Assembly: GCA_036675505.1 (NCBI GenBank)
Contig: JAKFEW010000021.1
Location: 26,324-90,323 of the forward strand
Length of the DNA: 64,000 bases
Direction of reading: 5' to 3'
From: JAKFEW01 sp036675505
GTDB taxonomy: Bacteria; Cyanobacteriota; Sericytochromatia; S15B-MN24; JAQBPE01
Below the pieces are notes generated by a model. The model saw nothing but the letters and a program-made list of their open reading frames with translations, ran no database searches and had not been told where the DNA came from. Below, in pieces: positions 50,035 through 58,249 of the stretch; position 1 is the first letter of the stretch; every line of letters starts with the position of its first letter. The translations under genes were made by a program, and so were the position numbers.

Positions 50035-52896
50035 CTATCGCTTGAGGTCGAGGGGGATTTCTCGCCCGTCGACCGCCAGGGTCACATGATCCACCTTGAT
50101 CGCGGTAACCCTTGCATTCCCAGGCAAAGTCCCGTTTAAACCTACCGTGTAGGCCTTCCCATCGACGTTTATGAGCGCCAGCGGTGGCCCACCGCCGCCC
50201 ACCAGGACGCCCCCGAGCTCGTACTTGAAGCCGGCGGCGCCCGGCGCCTTGGGCGCCGCGAGGCCGGCCGTCGTGCCGCCCGCGCCGGGGATCGGCAGCC
50301 CCGGCAGGACGCTGCTGAGTAACGACGGCTTGCCAGGCACCGCCGGCGCGCCGCCCTTGCGTTCGAGCTGGCTCTTCGGGCGCGCGAGGGGCTTGAAGGG
50401 GTTCTGGCGGCCGGTGGTCTTCTCGCGGTCGATCGGGAAGCTGTAGGTCGAGGTCAGCGAGCGCGTGAGCGACGGCCCGGGCGGTGAGGCCGCCGGCATC
50501 GGCAGCGGCGTCGCCATCGGCGAGGCCTTGGACGACGGCTTCGCCATCGGCGAGCCCTTGGGCAACGGCTTCGCCATCGGCGTGGGGGTGGCCATAGGCC
50601 TCGGGCGCGTCGCCGTGACGACGGGCAGCTGGGGCTTCACGCGGCGGGCTTGCGCACGCCGGATGGCCGCCTGGGCGACGGGGCCGCGCACGACGCGGCG
50701 GGCCGGCTGCTTGACCACGATGATCGGCCGCGGCTTCGGCGTCACGGTGCGCGCGGGCGCCGGGCGGCGCACCGACCCGGGGTCCCGCGTGACGGGGTTC
50801 TCCTTGGTGGTGGTGACGATCGCCGAGGTCGCCGCGCTCGCGAGGCGGACCTCGTGCGACAGGCCGGGCCGCTCGGCGAGGCGCAGGCGCAACACGCCGT
50901 CAGGCCCCATCACGGGGTGGACGGCGACCGAGCCGTCGGTGTCGACCACCAGGCGGACGCGCGGCGGGTGGTTGTCATACAGGGCCGCGCGCACCTGCTT
51001 CACCCCGGCCTGGCCGACGGCGAAGAGGCGCCCGGATCCGGGCAGTTGGGTCTGGTCCAGCTCGAGGACGATCGAGCGGCGATCGCCGCCGACCACCTTG
51101 AACGTGGGGGCGGGCCCCTCCGTGCGCACCACCAGCGCGCCGTTCTGGAAGTCCACGCCGCGCAGGCGCGTGGCAGGCCCGGCGGGAGCCGCCGCGACGG
51201 GCTTCGCCGCAGGCCTCCCGGTCGGCCGCATCACCAGCCTGGAGGCCGGCTTCGCCGCAGCCTGCTCGACCAGCTTCGGCGCGCCCTTCTCGACCAGCTT
51301 CGCGGCAGGCCTCACGACCGGCTTCGCGGCAGCCTTCACGATCGCCTTCACGGGCTCGGGCTCGGCGCCGGCGGGCGGGGTGAACGCCTCCGGGTCGCCG
51401 CCCTGGGTCGAGGCCCATTCGGCCGCCGCGCGCTCGGCGAGGGCCGACCAGGTCTCCGCGCCGGCGGTGTCCTGGCGCATGGCAGGCGCGACGCGGCGGG
51501 TGGCGATCGGATCGGCCTTGGTGGCCTTCTGGCCCCTGGCGTGGGAAGCGTCAAACGGCGGCGCTGTCGAATCGGCGGCCTGGAAGGCCGCGTGGATGGC
51601 AGGCTTCGGGGCCGCGGCAGGCCTGGCGAGCACGGCCTTGGCGACTGCCGGCCTGGCGGCCGCCGGTTGGGCGGCCGCCGGCTGGGCTGCCACTCTCGGC
51701 TGGGTGGGCCTGGCCGGTAGCGCGAAGGCGCGGAGCCTGAGCTGCGAGCCCTCGAACACCGGGATGAAACGGGTGCCGTCGGTCTCGACGACGATCACCG
51801 CGGCGTTGGGATCGGTGGTCGATGGGCGCGCGGAGACGGCCCGCACGCCGGGCACCCGGGCCGCGAGCATCGCCGCTGCCCCCAGGCGGGTCTCCTCGAG
51901 CTCGAGCACGAGGCGCGAGGCGGACGTCGAGAAGTGGTAGCGGGGCACGCCACGGCGGGTGCGGACCACCAGATCGCCACCGGCGCTGGTCACGCCGGTC
52001 ACCTCGAAGCGCGTGCGCACGGGCGCTTTGGCCGGCGTAGCGAGTTCGGCCGCGTAAGCGGGCTCGCCCAGCCAGTTCGCGGCCCAGTGCAACAGCTCGA
52101 GGCTGATCGGCTTGGCCGATGGCGCGCCACCCGGGGCGCCAGGCGCCGGCGCACCGGCAGGCGGGGCGCCGGGCGCTTGCGCGGGCAGGCCGCCGGCCAT
52201 CAGGTAGGTGACCGACAGCTGGAAATCGAGCTGCAAGAGCGATTCCGAGACAGGCGCGTCGTCCGGCCCGGGGGTCGGCGCCCCCGGCGCACGGACGAGC
52301 GACAGGTCGAACTGGTTCACGCTGATCGCGCGCGGCAGGCCCTGGATTTCGGTCATCGCCCTGACCAAGTTGGGGTACTCGCCGCGGATCGAGAACGTGA
52401 ACGCCTTGTGCGTGAGCTGCACCGGCGCCTCGGTCGGCGGTCCGCTGGGCGAGCCGGTCGGCGTCGGCGTGGCCGCGGGCGCACCAGGGCTCGCGCCGGC
52501 GGCCGGCCCTGCCGAGACGGCCGGCGTCGGCACGGGCTTGTTGAGCCCCTGCGTCTCGCCCTTCGGCGTCAGGATCTGCACGTCGATCTTGTTGTCGTTG
52601 AAGATCTCGGTCAGGCTGGCGAGGGTCTCGACCGTCTTGGTTTCCATCTCGCGGCGCTGGTTCGGGCTCGTGCGCAGGTCGAAGTACGCGATCTCCCCCA
52701 TGGCGTGCCGCTTCACCTGGGCTTCCAGCGTGGCGACCTGCGCCGCGAGGCTCGCCTTCTGGCTCGCCTGCGCGGCTTTGTCCCGCGTGAGCTTGCCTTG
52801 CTCTTCCCACTCGGGCTTCACGAACAGCAAGCCGCTCACCCCGCTGCCGAGCAGCAGGGTGGCGACGGCGATGATGGCGACGGTGGAACGGTTCAC
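50035..52896 (-). CDS. PilO-AMIN-AMIN-PilP fusion protein
   Basis: 953 residues from a GTG with AGGAG six bases upstream. Order: one membrane segment at residues 7-28, a coiled coil to about 62, and a PilO ferredoxin-like domain to about 240 with 'FTFSIRGEYPNLVRAMTEIQ'. A first AMIN domain at about 292-395 ('YHFSTSASRLVLELEETRLG') and a second at about 573-672 ('FKVVGGDRRSIVLELDQTQL') are joined by Ala/Pro/Lys-rich linkers. A PilP-like end runs from about 828 ('RQNPFKPLARPKSQLERKG', 'GVLVGGGGPPLALINVDGKA'). In model systems PilO and PilP are separate and AMIN belongs to PilQ. It should span the periplasm between PilMN and the secretin. Confidence 0.82.
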   Translation of the reverse strand: MNRSTVAIIAVATLLLGSGVSGLLFVKPEWEEQGKLTRDKAAQASQKASLAAQVATLEAQVKRHAMGEIAYFDLRTSPNQRREMETKTVETLASLTEIFNDNKIDVQILTPKGETQGLNKPVPTPAVSAGPAAGASPGAPAATPTPTGSPSGPPTEAPVQLTHKAFTFSIRGEYPNLVRAMTEIQGLPRAISVNQFDLSLVRAPGAPTPGPDDAPVSESLLQLDFQLSVTYLMAGGLPAQAPGAPPAGAPAPGAPGGAPSAKPISLELLHWAANWLGEPAYAAELATPAKAPVRTRFEVTGVTSAGGDLVVRTRRGVPRYHFSTSASRLVLELEETRLGAAAMLAARVPGVRAVSARPSTTDPNAAVIVVETDGTRFIPVFEGSQLRLRAFALPARPTQPRVAAQPAAAQPAAARPAVAKAVLARPAAAPKPAIHAAFQAADSTAPPFDASHARGQKATKADPIATRRVAPAMRQDTAGAETWSALAERAAAEWASTQGGDPEAFTPPAGAEPEPVKAIVKAAAKPVVRPAAKLVEKGAPKLVEQAAAKPASRLVMRPTGRPAAKPVAAAPAGPATRLRGVDFQNGALVVRTEGPAPTFKVVGGDRRSIVLELDQTQLPGSGRLFAVGQAGVKQVRAALYDNHPPRVRLVVDTDGSVAVHPVMGPDGVLRLRLAERPGLSHEVRLASAATSAIVTTTKENPVTRDPGSVRRPAPARTVTPKPRPIIVVKQPARRVVRGPVAQAAIRRAQARRVKPQLPVVTATRPRPMATPTPMAKPLPKGSPMAKPSSKASPMATPLPMPAASPPGPSLTRSLTSTYSFPIDREKTTGRQNPFKPLARPKSQLERKGGAPAVPGKPSLLSSVLPGLPIPGAGGTTAGLAAPKAPGAAGFKYELGGVLVGGGGPPLALINVDGKAYTVGLNGTLPGNARVTAIKVDHVTLAVDGREIPLDLKR

Positions 52897-52942
52897 GACG
52901 GACTCCTGGAGGCGGACCAGGGCGACCCTGGACGGGTCGCCA

Positions 52943-54514
52943 TTAGGGCGTTTTCGGCGGAGCGGAGGCGCCGGGCGGGGCCGACGGTCCTGGCGGTAGC
53001 ACGGCGTCCGTGGGGTCGACCGGCTTCTTCGCGAGCGCCGGATCGATCGTCGCGATGATCGCCCACGTGTAATAGCCTTCCTCGGAGAGCGTCACGTCGT
53101 TCACGGCGATCTTGGCGACCTCCTCGAACTCGGCAACCTTTTGGGCGAGCGTGAGGGCGGCCGACTGGGTGTTGGACCCGCCCTCGATTCTCAAGCTCGT
53201 CGGGCTCTCGGCCTTCACGGCCGTGAGCCAGGCGTCGGACGGCACGATGTCGTTCACCTGCCCGACGAAGTTCACCGTGAGGTTCGGGGCCGCCTGGCCG
53301 CCGATCAGGCCCAGGATCGCCTCGTTGGCGGCGGCCTGCTTGGTGAGGTTCGCCATCGTGGCGGTGAGCCCCGCGTTTGTAGAGGTGAGTGTGCTGATCT
53401 CGCCCCTGAGCACGTTGTTTTGCCCGCCGATCACGTTGCTGCCGAGGTACCAGAGGCCGGCGAAGCCGACCAGGAACGTGGCGGCCGAGATACCCGCGGC
53501 GATGCCCACGGAGCGATCGAGCTTGATGTTCTCGAAGTAAGACTGGATGCTGACGAGCAGCTCACTCTGCTTGCCGGTGCGGTTGAGCAGATCCAGGCTC
53601 GGGATGCGTTGCTCGTGGCCCCAGAGGGCCAGCCCGAGCACGGCCGGGCTGACCAGCGCGAGCGCGTCCGCGGGCACGCGGCGGGCCCAGTAGTCGATGC
53701 CGGCCGATTGCAGCGGCAGGTCCGTGTGGTACTGGAAGTAGTCCGCGATGCGCGCGGACTCCGCCAGGCTGGTGCAGGCCACCATGATCTCCCGCTCCTT
53801 GCCACTTTCGGGCCGGAGCGTGCGCGAGACCTCGGTCTCGATGAACTGGTAGAGCTGGTCCTCGGCGCCAGGCTCGAAGCGCTGGGCGCTCACCTCACGC
53901 CAGTTCAACAGCTTCTGGCCGAACCAGCTCGTGATGACCAGGCGGGTCGGCATGACGATCACGCCATCCCAGACGTCGGAGTCGGAGAGCTTGAAGTGCA
54001 CGAGCTGGCGGAGCGCCGCGAACTGGGCGATGTCCAGCGCGACCATCTTCAGCTTCGCTTCTTTGAGCGTGTGGACGTACGCATTGATCAGCTTCTGGGA
54101 CGCCGCGGCGTAGAAGACCGTGGAGGTCTCCGTGTCGGCATCGACCGTGAAGTAGTCGACGAAGGGCTCTTCGTCGCGGAACAGCTGGTACTGCTCGGCT
54201 TCCGACAATACCACCTGCTGAAGCTGGGCCGCCGGGATGCGGGGCAGCGAGACGAGTCGCGCGATCGCGCGCTTGCCCGACAGGCCGAGCACCACGTTGC
54301 GGGTCTTGATGTCGTTGATCGTCCAGAACTCCGAGAGCGCCTTCCCGAGCGCCTCCGCGTTCGTGATGTCGCCTTCTTCGTCGACCACCGAATCGGTCAT
54401 CGCCATATGGTGGTAAAAGTCGAAGTTGATCTCGCCGGCCTCATTCCGGCTGCACTGGGCAGCCTCGATGGCGGTCGGGGTGATCAACAGGCCGACATAA
54501 GTCTTGGGTGGCAC
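52943..54514 (-). CDS. PilM-PilN fusion protein
   Basis: 523 residues from a GTG with AAGGAT upstream. Residues 1 to about 300 are the actin-like PilM domain ('VGLLITPTAIEAAQCSRNEA', 'VVLGLSGKRAIARLVSLPRI', ending 'SPAVLGLALWG'). 'IPSLDLLNRT' at about 302-312 stands where PilN has its PilM-binding INLLP-type motif. One membrane segment is near 337-359 ('IAAGISAATFLVGFAGLWYL'), then a coiled coil and a PilN ferredoxin-like domain with 'LTVNFVGQVNDIVPSDAWLT'. The tail is Pro-rich. It links the cytoplasmic ATPase platform to the periplasmic PilO part; the next gene is the PilO-AMIN-PilP fusion, 46 bases on. Confidence 0.85.
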   Translation of the reverse strand: MPPKTYVGLLITPTAIEAAQCSRNEAGEINFDFYHHMAMTDSVVDEEGDITNAEALGKALSEFWTINDIKTRNVVLGLSGKRAIARLVSLPRIPAAQLQQVVLSEAEQYQLFRDEEPFVDYFTVDADTETSTVFYAAASQKLINAYVHTLKEAKLKMVALDIAQFAALRQLVHFKLSDSDVWDGVIVMPTRLVITSWFGQKLLNWREVSAQRFEPGAEDQLYQFIETEVSRTLRPESGKEREIMVACTSLAESARIADYFQYHTDLPLQSAGIDYWARRVPADALALVSPAVLGLALWGHEQRIPSLDLLNRTGKQSELLVSIQSYFENIKLDRSVGIAAGISAATFLVGFAGLWYLGSNVIGGQNNVLRGEISTLTSTNAGLTATMANLTKQAAANEAILGLIGGQAAPNLTVNFVGQVNDIVPSDAWLTAVKAESPTSLRIEGGSNTQSAALTLAQKVAEFEEVAKIAVNDVTLSEEGYYTWAIIATIDPALAKKPVDPTDAVLPPGPSAPPGASAPPKTP

Positions 54515-54641
54515 GTGGTCGGATCCTTCGCCTCAGCGCGGCTGGCAGGGCACCAAGTTCGATGCTAGCGCCCCGGTGGCCTCGTCATCAGTGAAGTTTG
54601 CACGTTCGTTACGTCATTCCTGGCTGACGGGGCGCCAAACG

Positions 54642-54666
54642 AACGGGGGCCCAGCGGGCCCCCGTT
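54642..54666 (-). terminator. Terminator of the minor pilin genes before pilMN
   Basis: A perfect 11-bp stem (AACGGGGGCCC with GGGCCCCCGTT, three-base loop) is followed on the minus strand by CGTTTGG. It separates the 627-residue prepilin gene from the pilMN-pilOP-pilB genes, which then need their own promoter in the 128 bases that follow. Confidence 0.8.
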
Positions 54667-54703
54667 TCGGTGGATCGTCGCCACGTGCCGCGTGGCGCCT
54701 ACT

Positions 54704-56587
54704 TTACTCGGCCGTGCCGTCCGACTTGCAGTAGCCGAGGAATGTCAAAGTGACCTTGTTGGGGTCGGCGAGGCTGTAGGCACTCAGCCTGCACTTGGCG
54801 AACCGGTTCACCGTGACTTTACTGTTCGCGACCGTGTTGAACAATGGCACCCAGCACTCGTCGGTGCCGTTCACGGTGTTGGTGAGCGGCGTGGTCGTCT
54901 GGTTGTGCGAAACGGCGGTGCCGGTGACCGTGATGCTGTCGCCTTCGTCGATGTGGGTGTCAGCTGCGCTGTTCGGGTTGATGTACGTCTCGGAGTTGCC
55001 GGGCCAGGTGAAGCGATCGGCCCAGACCGCCTTGTCCCCGGACACGTTGTTCCAGATGCACCAGCGGAACGTGGCGTCCGACGTGATCAATTCTGTCGTC
55101 GACTGGCCCGCCGTCAGCGCCGAGAAGATGCTGTCGTGGACGGCGATCGGATACAGGTCGTTCGAGGTCGCCGGCGACGGCGAGGGCGAGGGCGCGACGC
55201 TCGGGGATGGCGAGGCCGACGGTTCCACCGAGGCCGCGGCAGACGCCACCGCGGAGGCTACCGCGGAAGCCGCGGACGACGGTGCCTCAGAGGGAGCCGC
55301 CGAGGCGCTGACGCTCGAGACCACGGTCACCGGAGCGTCCGTCGTTGCGGCGCCCACCTCGCCCGTCGACACGGGAAAGAGGTTGCCGTCGCGATCGCAC
55401 AGGCCCAGGAAGGTCGCCATGAGCTGCTTGTCGCCCGAGCCGTCTAGATCGCCGGTCGCGATCTTGATCTTCGCGAAGCCGGTGATGCGGTAGGCGTCCT
55501 GGTCGGACCAGCCAGGCTCGTTCTTCTCCTTGAAGGTGTCCCAGACGAGCACGATGACGGTCTTGCCCGCGTACTTCACGAGCTCGTCCTCGGCACCGAC
55601 CGCGTTACCGGTGTTGCCCATGACGTAATCGCCGATCTCGAGGCTGTTGTCGCCCGACGTGGCCGGATCGGGGTTGGTGTAGGGGTGGCTGCCGGTGCCC
55701 GCGATCATCTGGCGCAGAGGGGTGGTGCCCTCCGTGCCGTCCCAGGATGCGAAGCCCTTCTGCGACGAGGCCGCCCCCTCGAAGGTGTCGAAGCTGGTGC
55801 CGATCGGCATCGTCGCGATGGTGGCCTCCTTGACGACGACCGGCACCAGCCCGCCGGTCCCGTTGATCGTCTTCGCCGGATCCCACGGGTAGGCGTCCAC
55901 CGAGTCGTTCACGCCATCGCCGTCGGAGTCCGTGGGACCGCCCGCCGGCGTAGAGGCGGAACCGGGCAGCCACGACCACTTCAGCACCCGCGGCGCGTAG
56001 GCGCTCTGCACGTACATGGCGAGCATGTCGTCCTTCTGCATCTTCGACGTCAGCTTGAGCAAGTTGTCGCGGACCGCCGGCGAGTAGGTCATCGCCAGCT
56101 GGCTGCTGCCGAGCGCCTTGGCCTCGCTCGTCTCGTAGGACTGGTAGGCGAACATCGCGGCGTCGTGCATGCCGCGCGTGCCGATGCCGACGGCTTCCGA
56201 CCAATTCACGCCGTCCGTCGACATCATGAGCTTGCCGCCGGCCTGCGAGCCGTCGTCTTCGCCTTCACGCCAGCGGAAGTCCATCGAGCCCATGCCCATC
56301 TCGATCTCGGAGCCGTCGGTCTGGCTCATGGTCAGCTCGAGCTTGCCACCGGACGCGTCCGAGATCTCGGCGAGCTTCTCGGGCACCGTGGCGTCGAGCG
56401 TGGTGTTCAAGTCCTTCACGATGTTCTGGAGGGCGACCTCGTTGTAGACGCCCACGGCCGCTTTGCGCATTTCCGTGCCGGTGTAGGCCATCGAGGAAAG
56501 CAGCAACGAGCCCGCGACGGCGGCCATCGCGACCTCGACCAGGGTGAAAGCCCGCCTGGCGCGGGGCTTAAAGGCCAATCTTGTCAT
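54704..56587 (-). CDS. Giant prepilin-like protein with TSP3 calcium loop and Ser/Ala/Pro linker
   Basis: 627 residues. The leader ends in Ala, not Gly, before 'FTLVEVAMAAVAGSLLLSSM', with Glu at +5. Residues 218-238 hold a thrombospondin-type-3-like calcium loop ('DSDGDGVNDSVDAYPWDP'). Residues about 419-476 are a Ser/Ala/Pro-rich stretch, and the end is a beta-rich domain with a few cysteines. It is far larger than a structural pilin and may be a tip adhesin or minor pilin. GGGAG lies before the ATG, and the first 20 bases overlap the upstream gene. The terminator lies downstream. Confidence 0.75.
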   Translation of the reverse strand: MTRLAFKPRARRAFTLVEVAMAAVAGSLLLSSMAYTGTEMRKAAVGVYNEVALQNIVKDLNTTLDATVPEKLAEISDASGGKLELTMSQTDGSEIEMGMGSMDFRWREGEDDGSQAGGKLMMSTDGVNWSEAVGIGTRGMHDAAMFAYQSYETSEAKALGSSQLAMTYSPAVRDNLLKLTSKMQKDDMLAMYVQSAYAPRVLKWSWLPGSASTPAGGPTDSDGDGVNDSVDAYPWDPAKTINGTGGLVPVVVKEATIATMPIGTSFDTFEGAASSQKGFASWDGTEGTTPLRQMIAGTGSHPYTNPDPATSGDNSLEIGDYVMGNTGNAVGAEDELVKYAGKTVIVLVWDTFKEKNEPGWSDQDAYRITGFAKIKIATGDLDGSGDKQLMATFLGLCDRDGNLFPVSTGEVGAATTDAPVTVVSSVSASAAPSEAPSSAASAVASAVASAAASVEPSASPSPSVAPSPSPSPATSNDLYPIAVHDSIFSALTAGQSTTELITSDATFRWCIWNNVSGDKAVWADRFTWPGNSETYINPNSAADTHIDEGDSITVTGTAVSHNQTTTPLTNTVNGTDECWVPLFNTVANSKVTVNRFAKCRLSAYSLADPNKVTLTFLGYCKSDGTAE

Positions 56588-57014
56588 CGTTGGTACTCCC
56601 GGTCGGCCGCAGCGTGCTCATACTCAGGGTCGAGACGCTCTGGCCGTCATATGTCACCACGAGGTCCATGTAATTGAGTTTCCCGTTCGCGTCGACCGGC
56701 GAGACGTAGGACAGATCCACCTCGAGCGCGTACAGGCCGGGCGGGGTGACGACCTCGCACGAACCGGCGTCGTTGGGGATGGTCTTGAGGACGCGCAGGC
56801 CCTCGGCCTCGCCGCGCAGGATCTGCTCGGCCACGATGTAGCGGCGCAAGCCGCCGTAGGAGCCGCGCGGATCCAGCTTGTCGTAGAGGTTGCGGAAGTA
56901 AGCGCCCATGAAGAGCGTCCCCGAGGTCATGATCACGGTCGCGAGCGCGACGTCGATCAACGAGAAGCCGCGCCGCGGGCGGGCGGTGAGGAGACGGATA
57001 GTCCTGTGCATCAT
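56568..57014 (-). CDS. Minor prepilin with Asp at position +5
   Basis: 148 residues. A 16-residue basic leader ending in Gly is followed by 'FSLIDVALATVIMTSGTLFM'. The +5 position, nearly always Glu in type IV pilins, is Asp. The body has a PilV-like size and pattern ('AEQILRGEAEGLRVLKTIPN'). It is in one packed run with the PilX-like gene before it (12 bases) and the giant prepilin after it (20-base overlap), so it is probably a minor pilin of the priming complex. Confidence 0.78.
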   Translation of the reverse strand: MMHRTIRLLTARPRRGFSLIDVALATVIMTSGTLFMGAYFRNLYDKLDPRGSYGGLRRYIVAEQILRGEAEGLRVLKTIPNDAGSCEVVTPPGLYALEVDLSYVSPVDANGKLNYMDLVVTYDGQSVSTLSMSTLRPTGSTNDDKIGL

Positions 57015-57026
57015 CGGTCGGCCTCG

Positions 57027-57560
57027 TTACTGGATCGCGTAGGAGCTCAGCTCCCACGCCTGGGGCGCTGCCGTCGAATCGTAAGCGGCGCTGAAGGTAA
57101 CGGTCTTGGAGTATGCCGGCAACTCCGGCATGTCGAGGGTGCCCACGCAGGTGAACGACTTGCTCGTCGCGGTCGCGGCGGTGAGCGTGACCGTGCATGT
57201 CGCCGTCGAACCGGCCAGGCTGCGGGTCATGGCGATCTTGTCCTTGAAGTCGATCGAGACCACGTCGCCCGCGTTCGCCAGCGAGATGCCGGAAAGCGGG
57301 TTCGCCGTGGCCACGTTCGCGGCCTTGTTCATCGCGTACATGACGTGGTTGAGGCCCATCTCGGCCAGGTAGATCGTCTGGAGCCGCGCGAGCGTAATGT
57401 CCTTCACCTCGATCGACTGGTTGACCTGGTTCGTCACCATCGTGTGGGTGCCACCCACGAGGACGGCCATGCCGACCACGAGAATGAAGCTCGTGACCAC
57501 CAGGTTGCCTCGCCGCGCCCGCGGCTTCCAGAGTGCTTGCTTCCGTGCAGTCGGGTTCAT
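57027..57560 (-). CDS. PilX-like small membrane-anchored pilus protein
   Basis: 177 residues. The basic N-terminus is followed by one membrane segment near residues 19-38 ('NLVVTSFILVVGMAVLVGGT') without a prepilin Glu+5, then 'LQTIYLAEMGLNHVMYAMNK', the A-E-x-G-L pattern also found in PilX proteins. The periplasmic part is short and beta-rich. The gene starts the minor pilin run 57.6 to 54.7 kb, about 100 bases after the next prepilin gene. GGAAGCGA precedes the ATG. Confidence 0.68.
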   Translation of the reverse strand: MNPTARKQALWKPRARRGNLVVTSFILVVGMAVLVGGTHTMVTNQVNQSIEVKDITLARLQTIYLAEMGLNHVMYAMNKAANVATANPLSGISLANAGDVVSIDFKDKIAMTRSLAGSTATCTVTLTAATATSKSFTCVGTLDMPELPAYSKTVTFSAAYDSTAAPQAWELSSYAIQ

Positions 57561-57662
57561 AGCTCGCTTCCTTGCATCCCTCTCGTACCCGGCGTTTATG
57601 GTGTGATCCTTGCCTGGCGGTTACGTGACTATGACTTTACGCGCCGGGCAGTAACGAACGCG

Positions 57663-58217
57663 TCACCACGAGGCCGGACGCTGATCCGGGTAGTCCTGGT
57701 TCGACAGGTTGGCCCGGAACGAGCCCGTGGCCTCGTCGTAGAGCCAGCCGCCCTTGCCGTAGCCGGGCGTGGGGCCCGGGCTCAGGAACACGGGGTTGTC
57801 CCACTGCGGCGTCGGCGCGCCGGCCACGAGCGGCACGGCGGTGGCCGTCGAGTCGTAAGGCAGGACGTCGTTGTAGCCGGTCACGGGATCGTTCGGCATC
57901 GCTCCCGGCGAGGCCTGCGGGTAATAGGCCGTGCCGGTATAGTCGGTGTTGATCGAGACGCCGAGAACCGGCGTGGCGCCCGGGACCGGCGTGCGCGGTG
58001 GCGGCGAGCCGATTCGGAACTTGTCCATCGCGATATTGCCCTGGACCGTGCCGACGATCGTCTTCGTGTTCGCCATCTTCGACGAGGCGTTGACCTGGTT
58101 GAAGGCGAACACGGTCGCGCCGAGCACCATGAGCCCGACGGCGACGGCGAGCGCGATCTCGATCAACGAGAAGCCGGACCGCGCTCCGCGCGGCGCCGAC
58201 CGGAAAGCGTAAGTCAT
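57663..58217 (-). CDS. Type IV prepilin
   Basis: 184 residues from the ATG at 58217, which has GGAGGT upstream; an ATG at 58253 would give an overlong leader and overlap pilC. 'GARSG' is cleaved before 'FSLIEIALAVAVGLMVLGAT', with Glu at +5. The following amphipathic helix and Pro/Gly-rich C-terminal part fit a pseudopilin or minor pilin. It follows pilC by 32 bases and probably shares its transcript. Its sequence is related to the major-pilin group at 62.5-64 kb only in the N-terminal helix. Confidence 0.85.
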   Translation of the reverse strand: MTYAFRSAPRGARSGFSLIEIALAVAVGLMVLGATVFAFNQVNASSKMANTKTIVGTVQGNIAMDKFRIGSPPPRTPVPGATPVLGVSINTDYTGTAYYPQASPGAMPNDPVTGYNDVLPYDSTATAVPLVAGAPTPQWDNPVFLSPGPTPGYGKGGWLYDEATGSFRANLSNQDYPDQRPASW

Positions 58218-58249
58218 ACCGACCTCCATGTCCGTGGTTGCGGAGCGCG

